Source of the DNA: Elysia chlorotica
Lineage: Eukaryota > Mollusca > Gastropoda > Plakobranchidae
Assembly (NCBI GenBank): GCA_003991915.1
Contig: RQTK01000131.1
Location: forward strand, 173,304 to 237,303
Length of the DNA stretch: 64,000 nt
Direction: 5' to 3'
In this document: piece after piece, positions 32,708 to 44,250 of the stretch
How the letters are laid out: each line of letters begins with the position of its first letter
How positions within the stretch are numbered: the stretch's first letter is position 1
Program-made: the position numbers and the translations under genes
Notes under the pieces: model-generated
Told to the model about the DNA's origin: nothing
Databases searched by the model: none
The model's input: the letters and a program-made list of their open reading frames with translations, nothing else

Positions 32708-33523
32708 CGACAGAGAAAGGGCGAGGAAAATGTAGAGAGATACAAAAAGAGAGACAAACAGATAGACAGACAAGCAGACATAACGAACAACCTTTACGGG
32801 CTGGTAGAAACCCACAAATTGTAAAATAGTCAAACTGTATTTGTAATCCTTTTCAACTTGTTTAGTGACAATAATTATTAGATCATTATGAACGGTCTAT
32901 GTCTCACACTATGAAGTTCACGAGTACTTTTAGAAATCAAGCTGTCGCCAACGTGCAACGTGAGCAAGGAGTCAAATTTATTTTAAACGCGCTCTTGTCT
33001 TTTTCACGTTTTGGTATGCATAACTTCTAAAATTTTAATACACTGAATATGAATGAAAATAATAATTTCAAAAACGTTTGAGCAGTAGTATTACCAAAAA
33101 GAAAAGGTGGCAAATATTCATTTCAAAGACGTGTTTCAGAGAAAAATTGAAAAACAAAAATTAAAATGCACGCAGTTATTTTGGCGTTAGACGTTAGCAA
33201 TGAAAATTTTGGAAGTTAGCAATGAAAATAGCTGTCGTGTCCGTATATTTATATATTACAATATTGAAAAGAGCTGTAATATATGAACAAGTATGAAAAA
33301 TAGTTTGATGCTCGACTATGAAAACTAATTGCACGGCAAGTCGGACAACTAAATCTCCTTCCCCTTTGTACCTATTACCCCTTAATTTCTAAAGTTAGAC
33401 AGACTAACAGCCTCTTTTTACTTCAATAAAACGGGGGTGCCTTAAGATGCGTTCAAACACCTTCCAAAATAGACGGCAAGGTGCGGGGGAGGGCAAGGGG
33501 GGAGTGGTACCCATGGGGTAACA

Positions 33524-33645
33524 GAAGTCATGGTACTCCATGTTTTGTCTGTGGCAGCACATAAAATTGTCAGACGTCAGTCTTGGGGCCCAACTACAAT
33601 GTAGCCTATATGTGCTGATGTTGGACGTTAAAACCAACTCAACGT
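33524..33645 (+). mobile_element. SINE 3' half
   Basis: Contains GAAGTCATGGTACTCC, TGTGGCAGCACATAAAATTG, GTCAGTCTTGGGGCCC and GTGCTGATGTTGGACGTTAA followed by an AACTC-rich tail. The tRNA-like head is missing. Confidence 0.8.
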
Positions 33646-33984
33646 GAGGGTGGGCACAGATTAAAAAATTTAGGAGCAGATTAAAAAAAAAAAAAACGAT
33701 ATGAAAGTCATCCAAAAATATATATAAGTACGTTCAAGACAAAACAATTGCTCTCATGACAACAAGCTTAGAACGTATTCACGTTTGAAATTATTTTTCC
33801 CCAATGATCCATAAAAAAAAATCGATGCGCATGAGGAAATTTCTGTCGTATTCCATTTTCATCAAATTACGATACTTAATTTTCCCGTAACTCGCGGCCA
33901 TAATTTATTGCACACGTTGTGCACATTTTTCTGAATGCAAATGGCTGCTCTTTGTACACTTCAGAACTTAAAAATTAATTTTAA

Positions 33985-34475
33985 CGTCAGAAGTTAAAAA
34001 TAAAAAAAAGTGTAAAACCACTCTACTTGTCAATAGTTGCAAAATAATTATATCAAATTAATAAGCGAAAACATAGCTAACATTAACATTTGGAATGGTC
34101 TATCACAACAAAATTATTGAGAGACACTGTTTGTGCTTCTGCGAACTCCATAATTATGCTGGGGCAAGGGGTAATTATCTTGGTGATCTGGTTAAATCAA
34201 GGTCCGTAAGTACAACGCGGTAGCAGTTTACGACTCGTCGTAAGAGTATGAGATCAAGAGGGCTTACGACTCAAGTCACTGCGACGTTGTACTTACGACA
34301 CCAAGTAGATAGAACTGAGTGATGATAACATTAATACTCTTCGCACTCTCCCGCATTAAGTTTATTTAAGTACAGGTACCTAGGTTTCACTTACTCACAA
34401 TTATATCTAACTACGAACTTGGTTTGTTTTTTTAACGGACTAACTAGTTTAGCATGTTTGTGGGAGAGATGGGGA
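33985..34475 (+). repeat. Duplicated segment, copy 1 (pairs with 34984-35400)
   Basis: AACATTAACATTTGGAATGG...TATCACAACAAAATTATTGA at 34079 and GATGATAACATTAATACTCT...ACAGGTACCTAGGTTTCAC at 34320 both recur in the second copy at 35055 and 35297. GA-rich sequence follows each copy and the assembly gap lies between them. Confidence 0.85.
34205..34303. repeat. Palindromic foldback element (MITE-like)
   Basis: GTAAGTACAACG at the left end and CGACGTTGTACTTAC at the right end are inverted copies. The inner words TACGACTCGTCGTAAG and CTTACGACTCAAGTC extend the pairing. It is absent from the second copy of the surrounding duplication (34984-35400), and a single arm is found at 8653-8696. Confidence 0.6.
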
Positions 34476-34486
34476 GAGAGGTAGAG

Positions 34487-34667
34487 GGACAGGGAAAGGC
34501 AGAGAGAGAGAGAGAGAGAGAGCGTAAGAGAGATGGAGAGAGAGAGGGTGGTGGACAGTGAGAGGCAGAGAGAGAGAGCGTGAGAGAGATGGAGAGAGAG
34601 AGGTGGAGGGACAAGGAGAGGCAGAGAGATAGAGAGAGCGCGCGCGTGAGAGAGAGTGCGTAAGAGA

Positions 34668-34722
<55 letters not shown>

Positions 34723-34817
34723 AGAGAGAGGGGGAGAGAGAGAGCGNNNNNNNNNNNNNNNNNNNNNNNNNNNNNNNNNNNNNNNNNNNNNNNNNNNNNN
34801 NNNNNNNNNNNNNNNNN
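34487..34817. repeat. GA-rich microsatellite running into a 71-bp assembly gap
   Basis: GA/GAGC/GATGGAGA repeats to 34746, then N from 34747 to 34817. Apparent frames across the gap are meaningless. Confidence 0.95.
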
Positions 34818-34983
34818 CAATATATAAAAGCTAACCCACTAGAGCTGTACACTACAACTCTAGGGGGAGCATTTCGTTACTCTCCCGGCTTGTTACTCCC
34901 GATGAAAAAAAATAATTTCACTTGTTAATAATGATTATTAAAGCCATAAAGAAAACTTGCACTTAAACATTCTTTTTTACAAG

Positions 34984-35400
34984 GTAAGTTAAAAAAAAGT
35001 GATATCACTCTACTAAATAGTTGCGAAATATTAAACAAACGAAAACATTAGCCACCATTAACATTTGGAATTTGAAATTTGAATGGTTTATCACAACAAA
35101 GTTATGGAGGACACTGACTCAGAATCGACGTTTAAAAAACTGTTAAAACACATTTGTTCGACCGCTTATCATATGTATGTAAATCGTGTTCTTGTATGCA
35201 TTAATTCTTTTTGTTTGTAGTAATGACATGCATACTTATCTATATTATATGTCACTATGTCATACATGTATTTTCTTTTTTAAATATAGAACTGAGTGAT
35301 GATAACATTAATACTCTCCGCACTCTCCCTCATTAAGTTTATTTAAGTACAGGTACCTAGGTTTCACTTTCTCACAATCATATCGTGCACGTGAGAGAGG
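34984..35400 (+). repeat. Duplicated segment, copy 2
   Basis: See 33985-34475. The order of shared blocks is the same, but the copy lacks the foldback element and has about 150 bases of unique sequence instead. Confidence 0.85.
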
Positions 35401-35509
35401 GAGAGCGCACGTGAGAGAGGGAGAGCGTAAGAGATGGAGAGAGAGGATGTGGGGCAGTGAGAGGCAGAGCGAGAGCGTGAGAGAGATGGAGAGAGCACAA
35501 TATTTCACG

Positions 35510-36634
35510 CAAACTAAATGACACAGCGTTATCCGGCCGTTGCCTGTGTACGTGGGAGTACCGAGCTGACCCCAACTCTAGGTGGGGTCAGTATCTTCAC
35601 TTAAAGGTATTTATTTTCACTTCTGAGCTAATACTTAGCAGTTCCTTAAGTTCTGGGTTACTTTAAACCTCTTTTTTCTAACATGTTTCTGTACTATACT
35701 CTTTCAAAATATTTCTTTTTAAAATTTTAAGTGTTTATTTCTTTAAATTCTTAAATGTTTACACATCAACTTTCTAATCCTATAAGAACCAAGTCATGGA
35801 AAAAGAAGCCTTCGAAAGCAGCAAACAACACACATGTAATTAAGTAAGCAGTAAATGTTAAGTAGCTCCTACCCCTCATTGTGGAGGGAATTTAAAATGT
35901 GCCCCATGTCATTTGAGGTAAAACAACATGGTTTCTAACTAAGAAGATTGAGAGTCCGAAAATCTAACTCTTCCAAAAACACATTATTCACACATACTTC
36001 AATGTTTACTTTTTGAGGAATGTATGCCTTAGCTTGCCCATTCCACATAACAATACTGAATATGACGGTAGGCCTACTGATCAAAGTAGAGATACATCTA
36101 TAGTGGAAAGTTTGTATTTAATGCTCAAGCTATAAGGCGATAGATATACACGTATCACAAAACATGTATTAAGATCGAGAGTCAGATCAAAGCTTAGATT
36201 TACCTGCAAATCTACTTTTTTTTTTTTTTATAAGGAACGTGCACTTTAGTATGTTATTATATTACGCCTAAGCATCTAGATCTATATTTTTATAAAGAAT
36301 CTAGTTGCTAAGCTAAACTTTCCCATGCTGTTGCTGGTCATAATTATTTATAGGCATAGGCCTAGAATCTAATACTTTATGTAGTTCATGCGATACAAGC
36401 AGCCAATGTTGAGATGTCCCTATTCCTAAGTCCAGGCATACTTCATTTTTATGTGGACTCGGTAAAAAGTAAAAATATCCTAAATCTATATCAAGACTAT
36501 TATTTTTAGATATTGAATGAATTTCACATAGCCTACCGTACCTAGATCTAGATCTAGAACAGGTCGTGAAAAAAAATAAGTGAACGTAGATTAAAAAAAA
36601 AATAAGAGGAAATAATAATTATTATTGTTCTCAC
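35510..36634. other. AT-rich DNA, probably intron of the ankyrin/SOCS gene
   Basis: No repeat family or coding signal beyond scattered GATCTAGATC words from about 36270 on. Confidence 0.4.
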
Positions 36635-36730
36635 CTTTCAAGATCCGATTTATCCAATCCTCCTGAATGAATCCTAACCTAGACAGAGCAGAACTAGATC
36701 AATCATCTATGATCTAGATCTACATGTGCT
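36490..36730. repeat. Cluster of AGATCTAGATC-type words
   Basis: TAGATCTAGATCTAGAAC near 36543 and ATGATCTAGATCTACATG near 36710 are the densest examples. The same palindromic words recur at 47380-47405 and 63290-63670. Confidence 0.6.
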
Positions 36731-36850
36731 GACATAGCCTCTTCCCTGAGCTGAGCTAGTGAGCTCAGTGGGCTATAACAGTATTAGCAGTACACAGCCA
36801 CTCCAACGTGCTTGAATATTGTTTTTGTTGTGTGGTGTCGGCGTCAAGCT
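36635..36850 (-). other. Possible 5' non-coding exon of the ankyrin/SOCS gene
   Basis: A minus-strand donor TTGAAAG|GTGAGAAC has its last exon base at 36635. Just upstream (36840-37000) the sequence is unusually GC-rich and free of repeats, as expected near a promoter. It would pair with the acceptor beside the start codon at 32142 across a ~4.5-kb intron. Only splice consensus and position support it; the 5' boundary is not known. Confidence 0.25.
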
Positions 36851-37110
36851 TAACTGCATCTCAACTCCCAGCCTGTAACCTGACTCGGACACGACAGGCC
36901 AAGGCTAACCGGCGCCCCAGGCCCCTGTGGCCTCATTTTACCCCCAGCAATCAGACGCAATAGGACCTACAACTTCTTTCTCTGACCCACCCACAACATT
37001 TCTTTTCCTATTTTCACAGATTTAGCTCGTCCTGCTTTTCAGATGTCGCCTGTTTGTCTTTCGCATTGCACACACCCGCCGCTATCTATAAAGACAGAAG
37101 TTAAGCTTAG
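36840..37110. promoter_or_regulatory. GC-richer non-repetitive stretch, candidate (possibly divergent) promoter
   Basis: Contains GGCGCCCCAGGCCCC and other GC-rich words in otherwise AT-rich DNA. On the left it would serve the ankyrin/SOCS gene. On the right a plus-strand ATG at 37122 opens ten codons (MDRVKNKENL) up to a donor CTGA|GTAAGT, which could be the first exon of a gene transcribed away. Confidence 0.25.
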
Positions 37111-38021
37111 TGCAACGCATGTATGGATCGAGTGAAGAACAAAGAAAATCTGAGTAAGTGCGGAATCGAGCGAATTGCAGTCCTAGTAACCTAGTTAGAA
37201 CGATAACAGCCCGAAAACCAGTTCACTGCACAGCGAGTGGTTAGAATTCGGTACATTTGAGTACAACTATAATATGGATCTTGCTCTGTATGTTGAGATC
37301 CTCCCTTTTACAGTTTCTTCTTTACTTTGTCAGATTAGTTTTAACTTGGGCCGAAGCCAAAGAGGTCACTGGGCTGAGAATCTGGAGTTTTGGAATCTCA
37401 TAGACCGATTGGTTAGCTATGGCGAGTATTGGAAAAGAGTCCGCTGTTGCGTCAAGATTATAACGGTTCGATCCGGGAGATGTGCAGTGCCGGATGATTA
37501 TTGATCAGCGGAGCATGCTAAAAATAATTTGCGAAGAGAAAACACACACATACACACCCATAATGCAATCCCCTGGCTGCGAAAATGCCTCACCAAAAAA
37601 TGGTTTGTTTCTTTTTCTAAATGATTGTGTCTCTCAAAACATGTTGAGACACCAGACTTTAAAGACCCAGCAGCAATCACTTATTTATTAAATGTTCACT
37701 CAAATCTATTCATTTTCTAACCACCGATACACACTATATACAGCCCAGCTATACAAGATCGTTACTTATACTTTTGGTACAACGTACCAGTCATAGTAGT
37801 ATAGTTAAGGTTATGATAATTATAACCTAAGCTATAACATTGGTTAGATCTACAAATGTAGTTGTAGTGAATTTAGTCAACATTTAGTTCTTCTGTGTTA
37901 AATTTGATCACTTGGCTAAAGATATTAATTTCAGAAACAATACCGAGAAGACGTCTAGAAGAGAGATTCACATTCGTCATTCATTTAGGCAACACAAAAT
38001 AAGTTGAGGCAGTTGCTAAGC

Positions 38022-38275
38022 GTCCATCGTAAGCACTATTTAAGCTATATTGTGAACGAGTCCCATTGCTAACGTCTGATAATTTAACGTTGCCACACCG
38101 AGGCAGTGCGCAGATGCAATAACTACTGTCTCAAGTCTCTCAACTCGTCAGACATTACGATAACACTGACCCATCTAGTAGAGGATGAAATCGGACAAGC
38201 CCGATCTTAGGTTTCAAACCTGGGAACTCCCGATTGGGATGACAACGCTCTACCACTTGGGCGAGTTCGCCCCCT
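38022..38275 (-). mobile_element. tRNA-derived SINE, full length but diverged
   Basis: The minus strand shows a head with GCCCAAGTGGTAGAGCGTTG (A-box) and GGTTTGAAACC (degenerate B-box), then GGGTCAGTGTTATCG, the CAGAC..TTAGCAATGGG words, and the 3' end with GCTTACGATGGACGC. Confidence 0.75.
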
Positions 38276-38625
38276 TTTCCTCTTCCCCCCATTTTCTTTC
38301 ATCTACACAAAATGCAACCAGAAAACCTGAAAACGACAATACAGACGTTTTCTAATAATTGTTAGTACATGTATTTTAACATAAATGCGTCTAGGGCGAA
38401 CAATTTTTAAACTAGATTTATTAGTCCTTGTCACGGCGTCCATGAGGGACATTACTTTCGAGGGATGGTCCTTGCCCAATAGTTCATACACTGTATTATA
38501 ATCATAAATTAATTATTCATAGGAGAAGTGATATTGTAATTGCGTTGAAGTAAGTTTTATAAATAGAACAGTCAGCAGAGATAAGTGAAATCAATGTGGA
38601 ATCCGAAATATACAGAGAGACAGAT

Positions 38626-38626
38626 G

Positions 38627-38703
<77 letters not shown>

Positions 38704-38816
38704 GTAGATAGATAGATAGATATAGATAGATAGATAGAGCTAGAGATAGATCTATGGGTGAGGGAAGGAGAGAGACATAGACAATGAAAGAGAAAGATAG
38801 ATAGACAGGTATATTT

Positions 38817-38880
<64 letters not shown>
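38626..38880. repeat. (GATA)n followed by (GA)n microsatellites
   Basis: GATA tetranucleotides to about 38740, a degenerate purine stretch, then GA dinucleotides at 38817-38880. Confidence 0.95.
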
Positions 38881-38886
<6 letters not shown>

Positions 38887-38904
38887 CACCAGATAGAAAT
38901 ATAA

Positions 38905-39065
38905 TGAGTCAGGTCTTAAGTAATAGAGCGTGCGGTTTTCATCTAGTGGACTTGGATTCTGTACCACTGTCAGGTAAGAATATTTATTTGTTGGTTTTCC
39001 ATTTACTAATGCTTGGGTCGACGTCAGCATGTGACTAACTGAGATAATTATAAGTCCTGGTATCA
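38905..39065 (+). mobile_element. Degenerate SINE fragment
   Basis: A worn head (AATAGAGCGTGCGG) is followed by GCTTGGGTCGACGTCAGCATGTGAC and GTCCTGGTATC, in SINE order; the rest is lost. Confidence 0.45.
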
Positions 39066-39605
39066 TCGCTTCATTTTGTTAACAATTTCAGATTTTTTAA
39101 GTCTAGTAACGCATCACGTTAAAAATTTCAGATTATTTAAGTCAAGGGACCCAGCACCGTTTATGATCTTCGGGAGCCTACAAGGCCTGAGACTAGTAGA
39201 GACATTTGCTTTATACGATCAAAGCAATATATCGAATGGATCTGACAGATTCAATGTGACATATACATGTAGCTAAAGGATAAACTTTATGCATATGAAT
39301 CTTGTATATCTTAAAGAGAAGAGGGTGGATAATATTTAATGAGGATTATGGCATTTGCAAGACTTGGGGATTGGTCTTGGAGGTCTTCTTAAAAATGAAT
39401 GAAAACTTACTACTACACATAGAGTAAATTTTACAGAATTGAGCATTGTGTAACCAGCTATAATGATTATGAGAGTTCGTGGAGAAACTAAAAGAACTGC
39501 AATATTTCCAGGGTTTTCAGAGAGGTCCACACATAAAAAAGCTTTTAAGAAATATAGATGTGTACAACAAAAAACATCCAGTACAGTAACTGGTTTTTAA
39601 TCTAT

Positions 39606-39872
39606 CGTTGCTGCGAGATGGCTCAAACGGTAGAGCGCTGGGCCTCTATTCGGATGGTCACTTGTTCGAGCCCACGATCTGTTGAATTTACTTGTCAGAT
39701 TCGTCCCCCGCTGGTTCGGTTGGCATCAACAAAATGTGAAAGACTGCGAAATAAATCTTGGTATCCGCGCACTGCTTCTATGTAGCAGTACTTAAAATTG
39801 CCAGACGTTAATCTTCGGACTAGTCCACGATATAGTCTTTTTGCTGACATTGGACATGGGGTAACCAACCCA
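39606..39872 (+). mobile_element. tRNA-derived SINE, full length
   Basis: The head GAGATGGCTCAAACGGTAGAGC is a good A-box and GTTCGAGCCC the B-box. GGTTCGGTTGGCATCA, AATTGCCAGACGTTAATCTT and GTCCACGATATAG follow, with a CCAACCCAAACC tail. Confidence 0.8.
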
Positions 39873-40231
39873 AACCAATCTATTATGTATAAAGGAGTGA
39901 AAATAATTTTTAATATAATAATATTATTATCTGTTGAATAACTGGATGTACAACATAGTGTGAAAATGAGCTATAAATTGGGAAGGCTGAATGCCTTGCT
40001 CTGAAACCCTGAAATTACAAACTGTAGTGGGCACATTACATTTCAAAATATTCTCTTTATTCCATCTTCATAAGAATCATTATAAGAATATTTATAAAAG
40101 ATTTCTATAACATTTTCGCTCGAATAACTTGACTGCGTTTATTCTGATTTTTGTTTGTTTTACTTGTTTTTGTTTTTGTGATATGACACCGAAGCTTGCG
40201 TGCGAGATTGATCTATAGATCATGTGCATTT

Positions 40232-40490
40232 TCCCATGGTCTCAACAGGAAGAGCGCGCGGACTCTGCTCGGAATGTCCACGGTTTAATTCCCAATTGAG
40301 CTGCCTTGTTGCCCACAGTTTGGGTCGGTGTCTGTACAAGATGGACTACTATGAAAGAACCCTGTTATCCCAACGCTGTCTCGATGTAGCAGCAAGAAAA
40401 AAATGTCAGATGTTATTGTCCTAACCCATTCGCAATACATGTATATCTTAGCAGTTGGCGATGACCGTTGAGCTTAAAAACAACCAAACC
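40232..40490 (+). mobile_element. tRNA-derived SINE, diverged
   Basis: Head TGGTCTCAACAGGAAGAGCGC and GGTTTAATTCCC (degenerate B-box), then TTTGGGTCGGTGTCTGTA, CTGTCTCGATGTAGCAGC and a 3' end with CCGTTGAGCTTAAAAACAACC. Confidence 0.7.
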
Positions 40491-41461
40491 AAACTAATGG
40501 CAAACAGTTTATTGAATATTTAATTATTCAAGCGATCGCGATACGTTCCAAGTGTGTGATAGCACAATTTTTGTTAGTACCCCTGAAGCCTAAATTGCAT
40601 TTTACTTTCTCTGTCTGTACTAATCGAAACAATGAGAAAATGATAATATAAACAAGTACTTTGTTACCTCGTACTTTTCTTTTTTCCCCATTAATAATAA
40701 TAGTATGTCAGGATGTCCTGAATTGCAGAATATGACATGCATTAATTTAACGCCTCAATCTCCTTCTAACTTTCAGTAGCCTATCATTCTTACGCTACAT
40801 AAATCCTTTTTTTAAACTCTGATGGCCGTGTTTCTTCAGATTCTGTACAAGCCTGAATAGAACTGATATTTTTGAAATTCTCATAACCCGTTTTATAATG
40901 AATCGTAGTTGAATTTTTGGGCGAAAATTGGATAATTGCACATTGTTTGCATCGTTATAACAACAACATACTTCTACAATATTTCGAATTTAATACTTCC
41001 GAAGGTAAATTATAAACATGACTTTTTTTTCTTCAAAAGCAGTAATTAACAACGAATAAGCCAATAAGATCAAAATTAGAATCCATTTCAAAACGTAGAA
41101 AATTTATTCTCACAACACTAACTAAATTGATTATTTTTGTCTATCTGTCGGAGGTGTTACAGGCCCTCCAATTCTGTCTGTTATCTGTTGTCTTGATGAT
41201 TGATAGGGCGTTTCTTCTCTCGCAGTATAACTGTTCAGCCTGTATGCGTATGTTTTGAGCGGTGTTCTCTCCATTTTCTCCTGTTTTCGGACCCATCCTC
41301 TTGGTGTACCATAATAATAATGCCAAACGAATTAAAGCTGTTTTCCTCTAATGGTTGTGAGTAATGATAGTTTGTGTCCCAGCCCGATGTATTCATTACC
41401 TCTTCACTTTTTCCCTTTTCTTTCCATGTCACTTTAAAATTTTTTCTGATATATCACATTA

Positions 41462-41467
41462 TTTATT
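41462..41467 (-). terminator. Polyadenylation signal of temptin-like gene A
   Basis: AATAAA on the minus strand about 84 bases after the stop codon at 41551. Confidence 0.5.
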
Positions 41468-41550
41468 TGCTGCTTGATCATAAAAAAAAACTTTAAGTAT
41501 CACAAACATTACAGCCTAGGGAGCCTCTTCTAAGGAAGACAAATGATTCT

Positions 41551-41894
41551 TTAACAGGTGAATCCTGAAGATGCGCAAGCACCGCTTCCTACTGGCTCAC
41601 AAATACCTGAAAAAAAAATAATAGAGAAAATATTGAAAATGCATGATGCTAAACTAGACTCTAAAACCCCCACATCATATTCTTGATGAATTATGACATT
41701 CAAATAAGGAAAATAGAAAAGCCTGTAAAGACGGGGGCATTAACCAAGTAAGTACAACTTATCAGATCAAAACTACTCTGCTCAAGCCAGTAACACTACT
41801 GCCAATATTACCCCATTTTAGTACAAGAACTGCCACTGCCTCTACCACCAGCACTACGAGTAACACTACTATAACAACAACAACAACAACAACA

Positions 41895-41973
<79 letters not shown>

Positions 41974-44250
41974 TTATAACCACCACTTCACCACATTAAC
42001 CCTTTCTTTACCAAAAACCTTCAAAATTGAAGGTTTAAAAAAATTGATGTCTTTGGGAGCAAGAGCGCTTTTACGGAAGTGTTCCAAATTTCAACCTACT
42101 ACCTTTATTCCTTTTCATGATGTGCCTTTTTATAGATTACAAAGAATTAGAGAAATTTATGAGAAAAATGACAATTTTCCGAAAATCCTGTTGCAAAATT
42201 GTTGGACTGATTTTCGCAGTATACCACTTACTGAAACTTCAGTACTAAAAACCTACTGCTTGAGTTTCTGATGGCTCAAAAAAATGGAGAATTTGGGAGG
42301 CTGCATTTATGTAAATCACCTTAAACCAAATTTTGACGGTGTCATTGGTATTTTAAAATAGTGGGACGTGTAAAGATAAAATATATCAATAAATGCTCAA
42401 CATTCTTAACCTCTTAAACTAACTTCAACTTGAACTGATAATTCTTCATGAGGGAAACATAAACCCCTCTAAGCTTTGTTTGTTTGCTGATTAGTCCAAC
42501 GTCATCATCACATAGAGTATAATTGGGTCCTAAGACAAACATATGACAACTTTACATACTACCACACAGAGACAGTACGAGACTCTTGTCTCAGCCGATT
42601 ACATTATACTGACACCGACCCAACCAGTAAAGAATGAAACTGGACTTGTACACTTTCTTACCATGTCGTGGGTTCTGAACCAGGGAGCGGTCGGTTGGGA
42701 GACCAACACTCTGCCACTCGATCCAATTGCCCCCCCCCCCCCCCCCCTACCACTACTATGATACAACCACTTCATCACATGAAATAAAATATTGTATCAA
42801 TAAATTCCAATATTCTTAGCTTCTATCGGTTGGGAGACCAACACTCTGCCACTTGAGCCAATTCGTCCCTAACTACTAATATACTACCACCACTTCACCA
42901 CATAGAATAACATAATCAAATGATCAATAAATTCCAATATTCTTAGCTTCTTGAACTTACCCGAACTTTAACTAATAATAATACCTCTTAAGATAAGGAA
43001 GCATTTACCCAGTTAATCTAAAGGAACCGTCCTGTAAGGTTTACTCACCTGGGTGACCGGTGGCCGAAGACAGGTGTCCACCACTGATGACTGACCAGTG
43101 GCAGTGAGAGTCCCCTAGCTCCTCTCCGTTGGATCTGCCGTCGCCGTCCGAGTCCAACAAGCACAGCGTTCTGTCCCAGACGTGGTTGTTCGCTGCGAAA
43201 TCCTGAGGAAGTTAGAGGGCTGTTATGATGCTACAGTCAAATTCGGGAAAAAGTAATTTTTGTTTTAAGGAAAGGCCTAATGTGTTACAGTCAAGTTCGG
43301 GAAAAGGCCAAATCCGGAAAATTAGTTATTATTTAACGAAAAGAAAAAAAAATAAATCAGTCAAACCCTAGCAAACGTTTCTAGCAAAAGAGTAATTTCT
43401 TGGGATTGACTAAAATTTGTAGGCATTCACTGAGAGCGACTTGTTTCCGTGTTTGCGGAATATGAAAGATAAGGGGGAGAAAAAAAAAAAGAAAATGCGG
43501 AAGCGATTATTCAGTTGCACCGTTTTTCCTCCCTTATATGGAGTCTATATTCTTGAACAAAGCTCAAAGCATTTGTTAATAAAACTTTGCATACTGAATA
43601 GTCACATTAAAATGGGTTAGAAATATAAACATTCATGTTCCAAGTTATATCAGAGCAGTTATGACCCGTCAAACACAATACTCTGATGGAAAACATGATA
43701 ATTTCTGAAATAGACCTTTAACTTAAGAACAGTGTCTATGTGAACATAAATTTATCTGACTATAATGTTGTAAGTTACCGTCATAAGTAAAGACGCTACA
43801 AGTCCCGGGTCTGTAGGCAAAATAATGTAACTGCCCTCTTGAACTCTGTGCAGTGACAATAATAATTATGCATCTCTACCTGCGATGTTTTACAGTTAAG
43901 TTAAGCTGGCGTAGCGTCTAACGTCAGCACTATAATTATATTATGCTTGAGCCCCAAGACGGACGTCTGACAATTTTATGTGCTGCCACACACGAGACTG
44001 GGCAAGGAGACATGAACGCGATGTATTATTCTTTTCTGTAAAAGGAAATAAATAAATAATGTGTACTTACCGCACCAAATCTGTTGAGGGGACCAGTTCC
44101 GCCCTCTGCCAGGTGGCCCACACCCCTCCAGGAGGCCCCTCCGCAAGGGTTCGGCACGGAGCCGCCATTGGGAATCAAACTTCTATAGGAGTTGTAGGCC
44201 ATCGCCACGCCCACCAGCATCAGGCTTATGGTCAACGACTTCAACATCAT
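41551..44250 (-). CDS. temptin-like: Temptin-like secreted protein, gene A (three exons: 44071-44250, 43049-43202, 41551-41606)
   Basis: Exon 1 encodes a signal peptide (cleavage likely after VGVAMA) and SLIPNGGSVPNPC; donor GCG|GTAAGT. Exon 2 (acceptor TTCCTCAG, donor CCCAG|GTGAGT) carries HVWDRTLCLLDSDGDGRSNG and ends GHP; exon 3 (acceptor TTTTTCAG) ends GICEPVGSG...GFTC. The intron phases are 0 and 1, and the product is 129 residues. The order RIPNG-like motif, WRGVGH, LC.LDSDGDG..NG.ELGD, HPG.CEP is that of temptin, a water-borne pheromone-complex protein of Aplysia. DSDGDGRSNGEE has the spacing of an EF-hand-like calcium loop. The mature chain has six cysteines, as in gene B. The protein should be secreted; a role in chemical signalling is by analogy. 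Intron 2 holds SINE copies and a triplet repeat. A paralogue lies 7 kb away on the same strand. Confidence 0.88.
41872..41975. repeat. (CAA)n/(CTA)n triplet microsatellite
   Basis: Lies in intron 2 of temptin-like gene A. The poly-Val frame across it is an artefact. Confidence 0.95.
42480..42735 (-). mobile_element. tRNA-derived SINE, full length
   Basis: The minus strand shows an A-box-like head (GGATCGAGTGGCAGAGTG), GTTCAGAACCC (degenerate B-box), GGTCGGTGTCAGTATAAT, GGCTGAGACAAGAGTC and GACGTTGGACTAATC. A C16 run adjoins the head. In intron 2 of temptin-like gene A. Confidence 0.85.
42690..42952. repeat. ~130-bp tandem duplication that includes the SINE head
   Basis: TCGGTTGGGAGACCAACACTC at 42691 and 42826, and ATCAATAAATTCCAATATTC at 42796 and 42925, show two copies in tandem. 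The second carries only the SINE head (42824-42871). Confidence 0.85.
43908..44012 (-). mobile_element. SINE 3' half
   Basis: Minus-strand words CTCGTGTGTGGCAGCACATA, AAATTGTCAGACGTCC and GTGCTGACGTTAGACGC. In intron 1 of temptin-like gene A; it ends close to the exon 1 donor. Confidence 0.8.

Noticed and set aside
32315..32833. A 172-codon Ser-Leu frame
   Set aside because: It is produced by the (GA)n microsatellite; the flanks encode nothing recognisable.
34391..34852. A 153-codon frame across the first gap
   Set aside because: It consists of GA repeats and unknown bases.
38626..38880. Possible CRISPR-like array because of regular repeats
   Set aside because: They are plain GATA and GA microsatellites with no spacers; the genome is animal.
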